Assembly (NCBI GenBank): GCA_022772305.1
Contig: JALFAQ010000021.1
Coordinates: 1-64,000 of the forward strand
DNA length: 64,000 nucleotides
Reading direction: 5' to 3'
Origin: Corynebacterium glucuronolyticum
GTDB taxonomy: Bacteria; Actinomycetota; Actinomycetes; Mycobacteriales; Mycobacteriaceae
Positions 1 through 7,744 of this stretch are shown piece after piece (position 1 is the first letter of the stretch; each line of letters starts with the position of its first letter). The notes below the pieces were generated by a model, which was not told the origin of the DNA, ran no database searches, and worked only from the letters and a program-made list of their open reading frames with translations. The translations under genes were made by a program, and so were the position numbers.

Positions 1-99
1 CAAAAACGGTACATGTCACTAGCCGCTCTAGCAGAAACACGAAGAACAATAAACCAAACTTCTATCGATGCCGAGCCGGAAAAGAAAGAAATAGCCTAA
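1..99 (+). CDS. 3' end of an unidentified CDS (partial)
   Basis: The first reading frame is open from the window edge to a TAA at 97-99, giving a 32-residue tail with a polar, Glu/Lys-rich end. The next ORF starts 2 nt after this stop, the spacing expected inside an operon. This is the only support for it being coding. I do not recognise the tail; the rest of the gene lies to the left of the window. Confidence 0.35.
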   Translation, partial: QKRYMSLAALAETRRTINQTSIDAEPEKKEIA

Positions 100-101
100 C
101 C

Positions 102-341
102 ATGGACCCCAACACGCAACCACAACCCATCGAGGACACACGTGACCGCATCGCCTCCATGCTGAACGCCCTGCCGATGATCATCGACCAAATCGCCCTG
201 CAACCCAACGATACCCACCCAATCCTCGCCCTAAACAACGCCCTGCAACCATTCATGCCCGAAATTGAAGACCCCCTCGGTCACCTGAAGAACATCAGCG
301 CACAATGCTACCAGGAGGTCATAACCTACCTCCACAACTAG
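102..341 (+). CDS. Small hypothetical protein, 79 aa
   Basis: A 79-residue acidic, soluble-looking product with no signal peptide or membrane segment. ATG at 102 sits 2 nt after the stop of the preceding open frame, so the two are probably co-transcribed and translationally coupled. The purine-rich stretch upstream is only a weak ribosome site. I do not recognise a family. Its position beside ssb and restriction-modification genes suggests it belongs to an accessory or mobile segment. Confidence 0.45.
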   Translation: MDPNTQPQPIEDTRDRIASMLNALPMIIDQIALQPNDTHPILALNNALQPFMPEIEDPLGHLKNISAQCYQEVITYLHN

Positions 342-423
342 CAAAAACCAGTATCAACTACCCCCATACCCCCAAACAGTTGATACACCACACAAATGGA
401 CTTGACCACAGAAGACGCCCGGC

Positions 424-705
424 TGTACCGTGGGTCGTACCGTCGGGCGTGCTGCTGTGGGTTCTTCCGGGCGTACGCCCTGCCCTACCGCTGAGGGTTC
501 TGCTCAGCGTTCACTACGAAAGCGTCGTCTCAGATCGACGCTCAGGCGTACGTCCCAGCGTTCCTGTCGCAAGCGTTCGCTGCACCGTACGCTCCACAGT
601 TTCCTGCACCGTACCGCCCGCAGTCGATTGTGGCGTTCGCTCCACAGTTCGCTGCACCGTACCGCTGAGCGTACGCTCCAGCGTCTTCTCCAGCGTTCGG
701 CTAGA
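424..705. repeat. 12-bp periodic degenerate tandem repeat tract
   Basis: About 23 units of 12 bp run head to tail, best conserved from 574 to 697, with a consensus near CGTWCGCTSCAS. Two extra 3-bp AAG insertions (520-522 and 571-573) keep the period a multiple of three. Read on the minus strand, 514-747 gives tetrapeptides such as VQRT, VERT and LEKT; read on the plus strand, the frame from 430 gives basic RSLH/RTLH tetrapeptides. Codon-sized indels suggest a present or past coding repeat, but each frame lacks a convincing ribosome site and the minus frame ends at a TAG at 514-516. The rest of the 342-805 gap holds nothing I recognise. Confidence 0.7.
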
Positions 706-805
706 CATCACCAGTCTTTTCCGCCAGGCAGCACAGGGCAAGCTCAACGGAAAAAAATAACGGTCCTGCTCACCCCTAGGGCTTGCAGAATCGTTAAATT
801 TAGAG

Positions 806-1267
806 TTAAAATGGAGGGTTATCCGTTACGGCATTTGCACCGGCAAAAGCTGGTTGCTTGGCCTGGGTCTTAGCTTGTGCCTTGGCGCCAGCCTTAGCGT
901 CGCGCTTAGCCGCACGAGCAGAAGATTCGGCCTTGCTATCGATCAACTGTACGGTGTCGATTCTGGCCACGAGCTGGAACCGCTCGACGCTCTCGCGGTC
1001 GGTGTATCGATCCGTCTTGAGGCTGTAGGAGCATGCAATTCTATCGCCGGTGCGGATAAAGTCGAACACACCCGGCTCAGCAGCATCTGGGATGTAGCCG
1101 GTCAGCTCAATCAACTCTGCCCCGACCTCTCCGGTCGATTTGGAAACAAAGGAATTGCGCGCGAAAACAGCCAATTTGACTGTCGCACCACCCTTGGAGT
1201 TCGGAAAGTAGCGTGGCTCAGATGCCGCGTGACCCATAACTACACCGTGGTTGAGCGGATTAGACAT
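806..1267 (-). CDS. ssb: Single-stranded DNA-binding protein
   Basis: A 153-residue OB-fold SSB. The N-terminal two thirds carries the expected strands, including the run around FPNSKGGATVKLAVFARNSF and the GDRIACSYSL stretch. A basic Ala/Lys-rich linker follows, and the protein ends in DNPPF, a variant of the DDIPF tip that recruits replication and repair partners. The start is ATG at 1267 because an AGGAGG lies 9 nt upstream; a longer frame to 1372 has no such site. It diverges from the housekeeping SSB in its Ala/Lys tail and sits among restriction and DUF4192 genes, so it is probably an accessory copy carried by the element. Confidence 0.85.
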   Translation of the reverse strand: MSNPLNHGVVMGHAASEPRYFPNSKGGATVKLAVFARNSFVSKSTGEVGAELIELTGYIPDAAEPGVFDFIRTGDRIACSYSLKTDRYTDRESVERFQLVARIDTVQLIDSKAESSARAAKRDAKAGAKAQAKTQAKQPAFAGANAVTDNPPF

Positions 1268-1372
1268 AGTTGAAAACCTCCTAGTGAGAACTGAATTTTC
1301 TTTCAGCCCCCTGCTCGGGGCAGCTCTGCTGCCTGGAGAAGAATCCTCCACCCTGCACCGCACCTGCCTCAT

Positions 1373-1424
1373 GCGTCGGTAGCGCCTCCAGGAAGCTCCT
1401 GCCCGGCGTCAGCGCTACCGACGC
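1373..1424. repeat. Perfect 13-bp inverted repeat upstream of ssb
   Basis: Arms at 1373-1385 and 1412-1424 are exact reverse complements (GCGTCGGTAGCGC), separated by 26 nt. The repeat lies between the DUF4192 terminator and ssb, about 106 nt upstream of the ssb start. It has no T-run and could be an operator or a structured leader for ssb. Confidence 0.6.
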
Positions 1425-1460
1425 CGCCACGACCAAGAGCAGCCAGTGCCGGCTACATAG

Positions 1461-1498
1461 AAAAATAACCCTGACCTGCGCAAATAGGCAGATCAGGG
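1461..1498 (-). terminator. Intrinsic terminator after the DUF4192 gene
   Basis: On the minus strand an 11-bp stem (CCCTGATCTGC pairing with GCAGGTCAGGG, one wobble) is followed by TTATTTTT. It lies directly after the stop of the interrupted DUF4192 reading frame and probably ends the transcript that begins at the restriction-modification genes. Confidence 0.75.
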
Positions 1499-1507
1499 CT
1501 AAGTAGA

Positions 1508-1753
1508 TCAGTGGACAGGCTCAGGAATTCCAGCCTTAACTCGACCGATATGGATACCCTCGTCGAGGGCAGGGATCAACACATCGAGCGCCCCGACCAT
1601 AGACGCTTCAACCAACAGCTGCGTAAGGCGGTGATCACGGGATGCAGCACCAGCAGCCTTGATGACCAAGCTTGCACGTGTGTTATGCCCACCTACTAGG
1701 AGCAGGCACGCGAGCATGCTGAGTGCGCCAGCACGAAGCTCAGGGTTAGGTAG
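1508..1753 (-). pseudogene. C-terminal remainder of the DUF4192 gene, beyond an in-frame stop
   Basis: Reading on past the TAA at 1754-1756 in the same frame gives 81 more codons to a TGA at 1508-1510. The residues (LPNPELRAGALSMLACLLLV at the junction, then an Ala/Leu-rich helical segment) look like the normal C-terminal helices of DUF4192 proteins. The first ATG inside this part is at 1717. The frame is intact, so this is a single nonsense change or a readthrough site, not a frameshift. Confidence 0.7.
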
Positions 1754-2500
1754 TTACTGAGTCAGATCAGTGAGCAGCTCGTCTGCTGTCTCAGGGTGTT
1801 GGAGCAGTTCGCCAAGGGCCAAATCACGCACGTCAACGCCAGCCAGCATGGCGGCCACAAGGCGAGCCTGCGCTTCGTCGTGGCGCCCGGCGGCCAGGTC
1901 CTGGCGAAGCGGCAGGATCAAGTCACGGACAGCACCAACCTCGTCCAGCAGCTCAGTGGCGTGACGCATAAGGGCCTCACCATCTTCTGAACGAGCTGGG
2001 TTGAACTGCAACGGGTCTAGAGCCTCGTCGCGATCAGGAGCGATCAGATCACCCTTAGAGAGCAACTCCTTGGTGCTAACGGCCGCGTGAACAGGGGCGA
2101 TCAGACCGGCTAGGAAGCTCGGGTCGTAGGTGGATGCAGGCCGGTCGGTCCAGATGGCCGTGAAGCACTCATCCTCGGAGACACCGCGCACGTGCCAGAT
2201 GATGTCGAGACCTGCGATGCCAGCGTTAGTGATGTCGCTGATGAAGCTGAAGTTTGGCGACTCAGACGAGACCACGGCGAAGACAGCGTCGGCACCGAAA
2301 GAGTTGATACAGGCGGTGACGTCGGGCAGAGAGTCGGAGTCACCGACATCCATGCGCAAGACAGGACCGAGGCTACAGGTGCTGTCATCGACGCGCTTGA
2401 GCAGCATGAACACGACGGAGTGGGAGGGGTGAAAGCCCAAGATGCCTGGAATTTCGGCAATGAGGGCAGCTGGAGAAGCGAGTGGGGATGGTGCAGACAT
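1754..2500 (-). CDS. DUF4192 domain protein, truncated by an in-frame TAA
   Basis: A 248-residue product beginning with the family's typical N-terminus, LIAEIPGILGFHPSHSVVFM, which is the best-conserved DUF4192 segment. The function of the family is unknown; members are common in actinobacterial accessory regions. Start is ATG at 2500, with GAAAGG about 7 nt upstream; a TTG at 2518 lacks one. The reading frame continues in phase after the stop to 1508, so the intact gene would encode about 330 residues. It follows the XRE regulator on the same strand and is probably co-transcribed with the restriction genes. Confidence 0.75.
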   Translation of the reverse strand: MSAPSPLASPAALIAEIPGILGFHPSHSVVFMLLKRVDDSTCSLGPVLRMDVGDSDSLPDVTACINSFGADAVFAVVSSESPNFSFISDITNAGIAGLDIIWHVRGVSEDECFTAIWTDRPASTYDPSFLAGLIAPVHAAVSTKELLSKGDLIAPDRDEALDPLQFNPARSEDGEALMRHATELLDEVGAVRDLILPLRQDLAAGRHDEAQARLVAAMLAGVDVRDLALGELLQHPETADELLTDLTQ

Positions 2501-2579
2501 GGCAGGGCCTTTCGACAAGTGACGGATGTTTCAGACCCTCGTCATGTCGCGGCTCTGCCGCGAAGATCAGGCTGCTTCC

Positions 2580-2792
2580 CTAACTAGCCACCCGGTGTAA
2601 CAGCGCTTGTGCATCCAGAGCACGGCAAAGAACTTGCAGGGTCTTGGTGGTGACCACTGCGCCTGTTTCAAGCCTGGCAATGGTGGGGCGGGAAACGCCG
2701 GAATAGCGAGCTAGCTCTTCCTGCGTCCAGCCACGCTCGGTTCGAAGTCGACGAACTTGCGCACCGAGCTGCGGACCACCGTAGTTAGGCAT
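2580..2792 (-). CDS. Small XRE-family HTH regulator, possibly a restriction controller (C-like) protein
   Basis: A 70-residue protein that is almost entirely one helix-turn-helix domain (LGAQVRRLRTERGWTQEELA, then SRPTIARLETG). Its ATG at 2792 lies inside the 3' end of the specificity-subunit gene, an 8-nt overlap that implies translational coupling. Small XRE proteins next to restriction genes often act as C proteins that time restriction behind modification. C genes usually precede the endonuclease gene, whereas this one comes last, so the role is inferred. It could instead regulate the wider element or DUF4192. Confidence 0.75.
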   Translation of the reverse strand: MPNYGGPQLGAQVRRLRTERGWTQEELARYSGVSRPTIARLETGAVVTTKTLQVLCRALDAQALLHRVAS

Positions 2793-3867
2793 TACTGGAC
2801 ATCCCCTGGAATGACGGACTGCCAGCACGAACAGCGTTTTCGACGCGCACACGCATGGCGCGACCGTAGGCAGTCATTCCTTCCCAGTCAGGGACTGTCT
2901 CACCTGACGGGGTGGTGACAACAGGAACCATAATGCGCGTGCGTTTTAGTCGTTGACCACTAGCCTTATACCCCCAAGAAAATTTCTCAATCCCTTGTTT
3001 CAATACAGTCACCAAAACTAGGGCATTATACGCATTGAGTTCTTCTGCACGGAGCACAAACACCTTAGTCGCTCCGTAGAAGGGCGCCGGTAAATAGGCG
3101 ACAGATTGTGTATCAATACCGATAGTAATGGCATTTCCAGGGTTAGGGTTCATAGCCTGATGACTGATAAAACCAACCACGCTGTTCCGTTCCGCAGAAT
3201 TAGTCACATGCGCGAACTCAGGGGAGCCTTTTTCAACGGCGTTGGTGTTTAACCAGGCAGGAGCTTGTGTTGCCACTGGAAAGACATCAGTAAGTAGCAT
3301 TGGTGCAAACTCCAATTCAGGGAGTTCGACGTCTTCGTAGGCGCTGGTGGACATAGCATTTTCACGGGACGCGAGAGTCTTCCCACGAAGCTCACGTCCC
3401 AGTATTTCCATAGCTTCCCAATCAGGACGCGTGTGACCATCGACACCTGATACCACCGGAACCATGATCCGCTGTTGGTGCAAACGTTTCAGGTTGAGTT
3501 TGTTGGCGTATGAGAACTTTCCGACACATTGATGCTGAATCAGCGTTGCGAAAACGAGCTTTATTTCGTCAGTCATCTCCTCATGCAAAGGTTCAAGCGC
3601 GATGACATCATCCGATGCAAAGAACGGAGCAGGCTGTAGCCTGGTCTGACCAATCGAACCGTTGTAGGTGAGCGTAAGCCATCCACCAGGAAACAAAGGC
3701 TTGATGTCGGAGAAGTCAGTAATGCTGTTGTTAAATTCCGACCCACTGACGAAGGGAGTATTACCTGGTTCACGGTGTGCAGCAATGACACGTTTTCCCT
3801 TGTGTGTTTTGAACAGGTCAGTGATCAGCATCGACTGAAACTGCAAGGAATCAATCAACGACGACAT
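2785..3867 (-). CDS. Specificity (S) subunit of a BcgI-like type IIB restriction-modification system
   Basis: A 360-residue protein built from two similar halves. Each has a target-recognition-like region and ends in a near-identical signature: RIMVPVV, then PDWEAMEILGRELR in the first half, and RIMVPVV, then PDWEGMTAYGRAMR in the second. Two tandem domains match the bipartite DNA sites read by HsdS and BcgI-B proteins, and the length fits BcgI-B. The start is ATG at 3867, overlapping the stop of the upstream nuclease-methylase gene as TGATG; the GTG just before it is less likely. The recognition sequence cannot be read from the protein. Confidence 0.85.
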   Translation of the reverse strand: MSSLIDSLQFQSMLITDLFKTHKGKRVIAAHREPGNTPFVSGSEFNNSITDFSDIKPLFPGGWLTLTYNGSIGQTRLQPAPFFASDDVIALEPLHEEMTDEIKLVFATLIQHQCVGKFSYANKLNLKRLHQQRIMVPVVSGVDGHTRPDWEAMEILGRELRGKTLASRENAMSTSAYEDVELPELEFAPMLLTDVFPVATQAPAWLNTNAVEKGSPEFAHVTNSAERNSVVGFISHQAMNPNPGNAITIGIDTQSVAYLPAPFYGATKVFVLRAEELNAYNALVLVTVLKQGIEKFSWGYKASGQRLKRTRIMVPVVTTPSGETVPDWEGMTAYGRAMRVRVENAVRAGSPSFQGMSSNA

Positions 3868-5876
3868 CACAGATCACCGCCCACCGAAGATGGAGGCGTG
3901 ATTAGCTCACCATAACCATGCGTGTGCATGTCGGTCTCCCACGTGAGGTAATCAGCAAAGGTCTTGAGGAAGTCCTCGAAGGTAGGTGGCTGATCGTTGA
4001 AGTAGAAGTAGCTATGCTGCCACTCGTCCTTGGCCGTTACCTGCGACCGCACGACGAAGCTGGTGTCCATTGGAAGCCCGTCGTTAAGCACAGACAACAG
4101 AGTCTGGCGGTGGGAGTCCTCGTTACCTTCACCAACAAGACCTACATGTTGACGAACCTTGTAACCGTCGTTCTTGAAGTTCACAAATGCGGTCTGCTTG
4201 TGCTCTGGATGGGGCACACCAGCGGTGAACAGGGCGATCACAGTGTGTACACCTACACCGTGGAAGGTGTCCGGGTTCATGGTGATCACGGCGTCAAGCG
4301 TGTGATGACGCATGATCCGTTCCTTGAGATCACGGTCCTCCTTGGTCTTACCGACCATGGCTGACTGAGGCACAATGGCCGCCAGACGCCCGCGCACGTC
4401 AAGCAGGTCAAGAGCACGGCTGATGAAGGACAGTTCAGAGAGATGACGAGTCTCCTTGGTCTTGGCCTGGCTGTATGGAGGGTTGATCAGCACCTTGGTA
4501 AAACCATGGCCGTTGAGCCACGTACCGGTCTGTTCGTCAAGGATGTCGCCACGCAGCTCGTGAATATCGAGGTCGAAGAAGTTGTGACGCTGGAAATTCG
4601 CCTTGCCGTCACCGCGCAAGATCATGTTGGTGGTACCGATAGCGAACAGCTTGTCCTGAAGCTCGACACCATAGAGCCGGTTCTTACGAATTTCTTCGCG
4701 CTTGGCGGCGAGTGCTGCCGGATTGTCACCGTAGCGGTATTGCGCATCGTGGAACATGCGGTTCATCGAAGCGATCAGGAAGGATGCTGTACCAGCTGCA
4801 GGGTCGATCACAATATCGTCAGAGTTGACGTCGATCAGCTCAGCCATCAACTGAGTGATGTGGTATGGCGTGAGCACGATACCCAGGGCATTGCCGTCGC
4901 TACCGCCGTACTTCACGAACTCGCCGTAGAAGCTGCCCAACACATCGAAGCTACTGTTTCCGGGCTTCGAGATTGCGTCGAGGATGTCAGCCTTGAGCGT
5001 TTCAGTGAACTTATGCAATGGCGTGACGTTGCCAAGGTTGTTGTTCTTCTTGTTGAGAAGCACATGGGACTTGATGAAGGCGAACTGGTCAAGCAGTGCA
5101 CCAACCTTCTGCTTAGGCATGAAGTCGGTTAGATCACTTTCGAGGTATTCACGCGCGGCGTTGTAGACCTTCTCACCATCCTTGTAGCCGTTCTTTTGCT
5201 CACCAGTAAGGTCGTGCAAAAGGTCAGGGCGGTACTTGAGAGCTAGCAGAATGGCGGAGACGAGAGTGGCCTTGCGCTCCCCTTCAAGCGACGCATAGTT
5301 GCGCATTGCCTCGTGCAGATCAGCTGCCACGGCACGCACTTCACGCATCTCACGCTCTTCACGAGGCAGCTCACCGAGCACTTTGACTCGGTAGTATTCA
5401 ACGATCTTGTCTTCGGCAAGATCAGTGAGGTTGTCGAGTCTGTCAATAAGGCGAGGCGCGACGTTGGGAGCGATAAACGCAATGTTGAGATCATGCAGCG
5501 ACTCGTTGCCAGCCACACCCAAGGCGAACACGCGCTTGCCAGTGCGGTCAGCAAAGAAACGCGCATAGTGCACGGCGCCGTTAAGGGCGTGGGTGGCGCG
5601 GGCCGGGTATTCCAGGTCGATCTGGTCAGCGTCGTTGTAGGCCAGGCTGAAATTGATGTCGGGCTTGTCTTCAATGACGACAATGAACTCACCGGACTCA
5701 AAGACGAACTCCGGCTTACCGCGACCGCTACCGGTGCCCTTAGAAGCGCCTTCCATCGCGTCGTAGAGATAAGTGGGTGCATCGGCGATGCTCTGCTCGT
5801 AGGGCGATGTAATACCGATGTCGGCGAGGATTCTACGAACAAATTGATCAGTGGTTTTCTCGTTTACGCGAGTCAT
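3867..5876 (-). CDS. BcgI-like type IIB restriction-modification enzyme (nuclease plus N6-adenine methylase)
   Basis: A 669-residue fusion. Near the N-terminus PEF (residues 55-57) and IEDK (68-71) form a PD-(D/E)xK nuclease motif. The centre is a gamma-type N6-adenine methyltransferase with an SAM loop DPAAGTASF near residue 356 and a catalytic NPPY near 465. The fused domains, and a separate two-domain S subunit immediately downstream, match BcgI, which methylates adenines and cuts on both sides of its bipartite site. ATG at 5876. The gene heads an operon with the S subunit and the XRE gene. The domains appear intact, so the system is probably active. Confidence 0.88.
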   Translation of the reverse strand: MTRVNEKTTDQFVRRILADIGITSPYEQSIADAPTYLYDAMEGASKGTGSGRGKPEFVFESGEFIVVIEDKPDINFSLAYNDADQIDLEYPARATHALNGAVHYARFFADRTGKRVFALGVAGNESLHDLNIAFIAPNVAPRLIDRLDNLTDLAEDKIVEYYRVKVLGELPREEREMREVRAVAADLHEAMRNYASLEGERKATLVSAILLALKYRPDLLHDLTGEQKNGYKDGEKVYNAAREYLESDLTDFMPKQKVGALLDQFAFIKSHVLLNKKNNNLGNVTPLHKFTETLKADILDAISKPGNSSFDVLGSFYGEFVKYGGSDGNALGIVLTPYHITQLMAELIDVNSDDIVIDPAAGTASFLIASMNRMFHDAQYRYGDNPAALAAKREEIRKNRLYGVELQDKLFAIGTTNMILRGDGKANFQRHNFFDLDIHELRGDILDEQTGTWLNGHGFTKVLINPPYSQAKTKETRHLSELSFISRALDLLDVRGRLAAIVPQSAMVGKTKEDRDLKERIMRHHTLDAVITMNPDTFHGVGVHTVIALFTAGVPHPEHKQTAFVNFKNDGYKVRQHVGLVGEGNEDSHRQTLLSVLNDGLPMDTSFVVRSQVTAKDEWQHSYFYFNDQPPTFEDFLKTFADYLTWETDMHTHGYGELITPPSSVGGDL

Positions 5877-5895
5877 GACAGGGTCTCCAACAGCT

Positions 5896-5907
5896 TGTTA
5901 TGTAACA
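5896..5907. promoter_or_regulatory. Palindrome in the restriction operon promoter region
   Basis: TGTTATGTAACA, two 5-bp arms around 2 nt, lies about 20 nt upstream of the methylase-nuclease start in an AT-rich stretch unlike the surrounding coding DNA. It is a plausible operator for the XRE protein encoded at the end of the same operon. No binding data can be inferred from sequence alone. Confidence 0.4.
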
Positions 5908-6070
5908 TCTGCATCTATCATCGCACATAAAAGGCTGTTTTGTATCATAAACCCTACAAAACCAGGCTAAGATTTCACTACGCAAAAGACAAAATCACCA
6001 AAGAGACGCTTGACCGACAAATTCGACTCGCTAAAGCGACATCTAAAGCGACATTTCGAGATTCGAGCGT

Positions 6071-6111
6071 GAAAAACAAAACTCCCTACCAACATTTCTG
6101 CTGGCAGGGAG
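6071..6111 (-). terminator. Intrinsic terminator of the initiator tRNA gene
   Basis: On the minus strand a 10-bp stem (CTCCCTGCCA pairing with TGGTAGGGAG, one wobble) is followed by TTTTGTTTTTC. It sits 10 nt beyond the 3' end of the tRNA and separates the tRNA from the restriction-modification region. Confidence 0.8.
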
Positions 6112-6120
6112 CTTATCTAG

Positions 6121-6194
6121 TAGCGGGGGCAGGATTCGAACCTACGACCTCTGGGTTATGAGCCCAGCGAGCTACCGAGCTGCTCCACCCCGCG
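6121..6194 (-). tRNA. tRNA-Met (initiator, anticodon CAT)
   Basis: A 74-nt cloverleaf with CTCATAA in the anticodon loop, flanked by the GGG/CCC anticodon-stem pairs that mark initiator tRNAs. The first base C faces U at position 72, leaving the mismatch needed for formylation. The T arm holds GGTTCGAATCC. The CCA end is not encoded. A terminator follows. Confidence 0.95.
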
Positions 6195-6373
6195 ACGCAT
6201 ATCCTTATTGGATACTGTGCCTTGTGGCAACGTGTTATTACTATAACGATACTTACCCTGTTCGCCAAATCCCCTGGGCAACTACGGAAAAGTAGGATCT
6301 TTCCCGTTATCACTCCTCTTTCTGCCCCTGCGGCAACTGATCTGGAGCGTGCGATTCCGGTCGTACCACTGTG

Positions 6374-6409
6374 CCTTGGTGGCCTTGGTGGCCTTGGTGG
6401 CCTTGGCGC
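6374..6409. repeat. 9-bp tandem repeat, three perfect copies and one partial
   Basis: CCTTGGTGG occurs three times exactly (6374-6400) and a fourth time as CCTTGGCGC. The array lies 47-82 nt upstream of the aminotransferase start, where a promoter would be expected. Copy number could vary by slippage. Confidence 0.8.
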
Positions 6410-6455
6410 GCGGTTTACCCCGTCCTTCACGGGTGGGCTCCTAGAATTGGTGTGC

Positions 6456-7598
6456 ATGAATGACGTAGTATCTCGGCTCCAGCCGTTTGGGGAAACCATC
6501 TTTGCTACCATGTCCGCCAAGGCAGCAGCCGCGGGCGCGATCAATCTGGGGCAGGGCTTCCCCGATGAGGACGGTCCGCAATCGATGCTCGAGCGGGCGG
6601 TGGAGGAAATCCGCGGAGGCAACAACCAGTACGCGCCAGGTAAGGGGTTCCCAGTTCTTCGCCAAGCAGTCGCCCGGGAACGCCACTTTCGGTACAACCA
6701 AGACATTGACCCGGATTCCGAGGTGTTCATCACCGTCGGCGCGACAGAGGCCATCGCGGCTACGATTTTGGGCCTTGTTGAACCCGGCTCAGAAGTCATC
6801 GTCTTGGAACCGTTTTACGATTCTTATGCCGCCGCTATCGCACTGGCCGGCGCGACGCGTGTCGCCGTCCCGCTTGTCCCCCGTGGCGAGACGTGGGATG
6901 TCGATGAGGCAGCCCTCGATGCGGCAGTCACCGAGCGGACGCGGATGATCATCGTCAACAGTCCGCACAACCCTACGGGTGCTGTCCTCGATGCCGCGGA
7001 GGTCGCACGTGTCGCGGTGCGCCACGGACTTCTTGTGCTTGCCGACGATGTGTACGAGCACCTCATCTTCGACGGTGGAACCCACACCCCCATCGCCACT
7101 CTTCCCGGCATGTGGGAGCGCACCATCACCGTGTCCAGCGCCGCCAAGACGTTCAACGCCACGGGCTGGAAGACCGGCTGGGCCGTCGGCCCCGAAAATC
7201 TCATCCAGGCGGTGAGTCGCGCCAAGCAGTTCATGACATTTGTCGGTGCTTCCCCCTTCCAGCCCGCCGTCGCCTACGCCCTGGACAACGAGCAGGAGTG
7301 GGTGACATCCATGGTTGGTGAGCTGGAACGCAAGCGCGATTTCCTGGCCACGCGTTTGCGCGAGGTAGGTTTCCACGTCCACGACACCGCCGGCACGTAT
7401 TACATCGTGGCTGAGGTGGATCGCCCGGGCGTGGAGTTTGCGAACTGGCTAATCGATGCCGCAGGGGTTGCCTGCATCCCCGTCGAGGTGTTCACTGATC
7501 ACCCCGAGCAGTGGAAAAACCTCGCGCGCTTCGCGTTCTGCAAGAAGTGGGACGTGCTCGAGGAAGCCGGAAGGCGTCTATCCGCGCTGCGCGCCTAG
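6456..7598 (+). CDS. PLP-dependent class I/II aminotransferase
   Basis: A 380-residue fold-type I aminotransferase, soluble. It has the N-terminal INLGQGFPDEDGP signature, the NSPHNPTG segment that contacts the cofactor, and SSAAKTFNATGWKTGW with the PLP-binding lysine at about residue 231. These signatures fit the kynurenine/methionine aminotransferase (YbdL) and succinyl-diaminopimelate aminotransferase (DapC-like) group; the substrate cannot be settled from sequence. Start ATG at 6456 gives the family's normal N-terminus; the open frame extends back to 6222 through the 9-bp repeats but lacks homology there. It is monocistronic, with a strong terminator downstream. Confidence 0.85.
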   Translation: MNDVVSRLQPFGETIFATMSAKAAAAGAINLGQGFPDEDGPQSMLERAVEEIRGGNNQYAPGKGFPVLRQAVARERHFRYNQDIDPDSEVFITVGATEAIAATILGLVEPGSEVIVLEPFYDSYAAAIALAGATRVAVPLVPRGETWDVDEAALDAAVTERTRMIIVNSPHNPTGAVLDAAEVARVAVRHGLLVLADDVYEHLIFDGGTHTPIATLPGMWERTITVSSAAKTFNATGWKTGWAVGPENLIQAVSRAKQFMTFVGASPFQPAVAYALDNEQEWVTSMVGELERKRDFLATRLREVGFHVHDTAGTYYIVAEVDRPGVEFANWLIDAAGVACIPVEVFTDHPEQWKNLARFAFCKKWDVLEEAGRRLSALRA

Positions 7599-7605
7599 AA
7601 CGCAC

Positions 7606-7650
7606 TGACAGCCCCGGGCCTAAGAGCAGTTCTGTGGCCCGGGGCTGTCA
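7606..7650. terminator. Bidirectional terminator, 15-bp perfect inverted repeat
   Basis: TGACAGCCCCGGGCC at 7606-7620 is the exact reverse complement of 7636-7650. It lies 8 nt past the aminotransferase stop and between two convergent genes. The U-run is missing, but the stem is very stable. Confidence 0.7.
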
Positions 7651-7661
7651 ACGAAACAAGC

Positions 7662-7713
7662 CGACGCCCCCGCCCACGGTGAGTGAAGTGAGAACCGTGC
7701 GAAGGGGGCGTCG
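7662..7713. terminator. Second inverted repeat between the convergent genes
   Basis: CGACGCCCCC and CACGGT on the left pair with ACCGTG and GGGGGCGTCG on the right, with a short internal loop. It lies about 30 nt beyond the transporter stop on the minus strand and may terminate that transcript. Confidence 0.5.
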
Positions 7714-7744
7714 CCAAGCGAGAAGAGGGTGCATCCTCCGGCCG

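Noticed and set aside
305..873. Two plus-strand ORFs spanning the 12-bp repeat tract
   Set aside because: They lack convincing starts and owe their open frames to repeat composition; treated as repeat DNA of uncertain coding status.
5940..6161. 73-codon plus-strand ORF next to the tRNA
   Set aside because: It runs through the tRNA terminator and into the tRNA gene and has no family or ribosome site.
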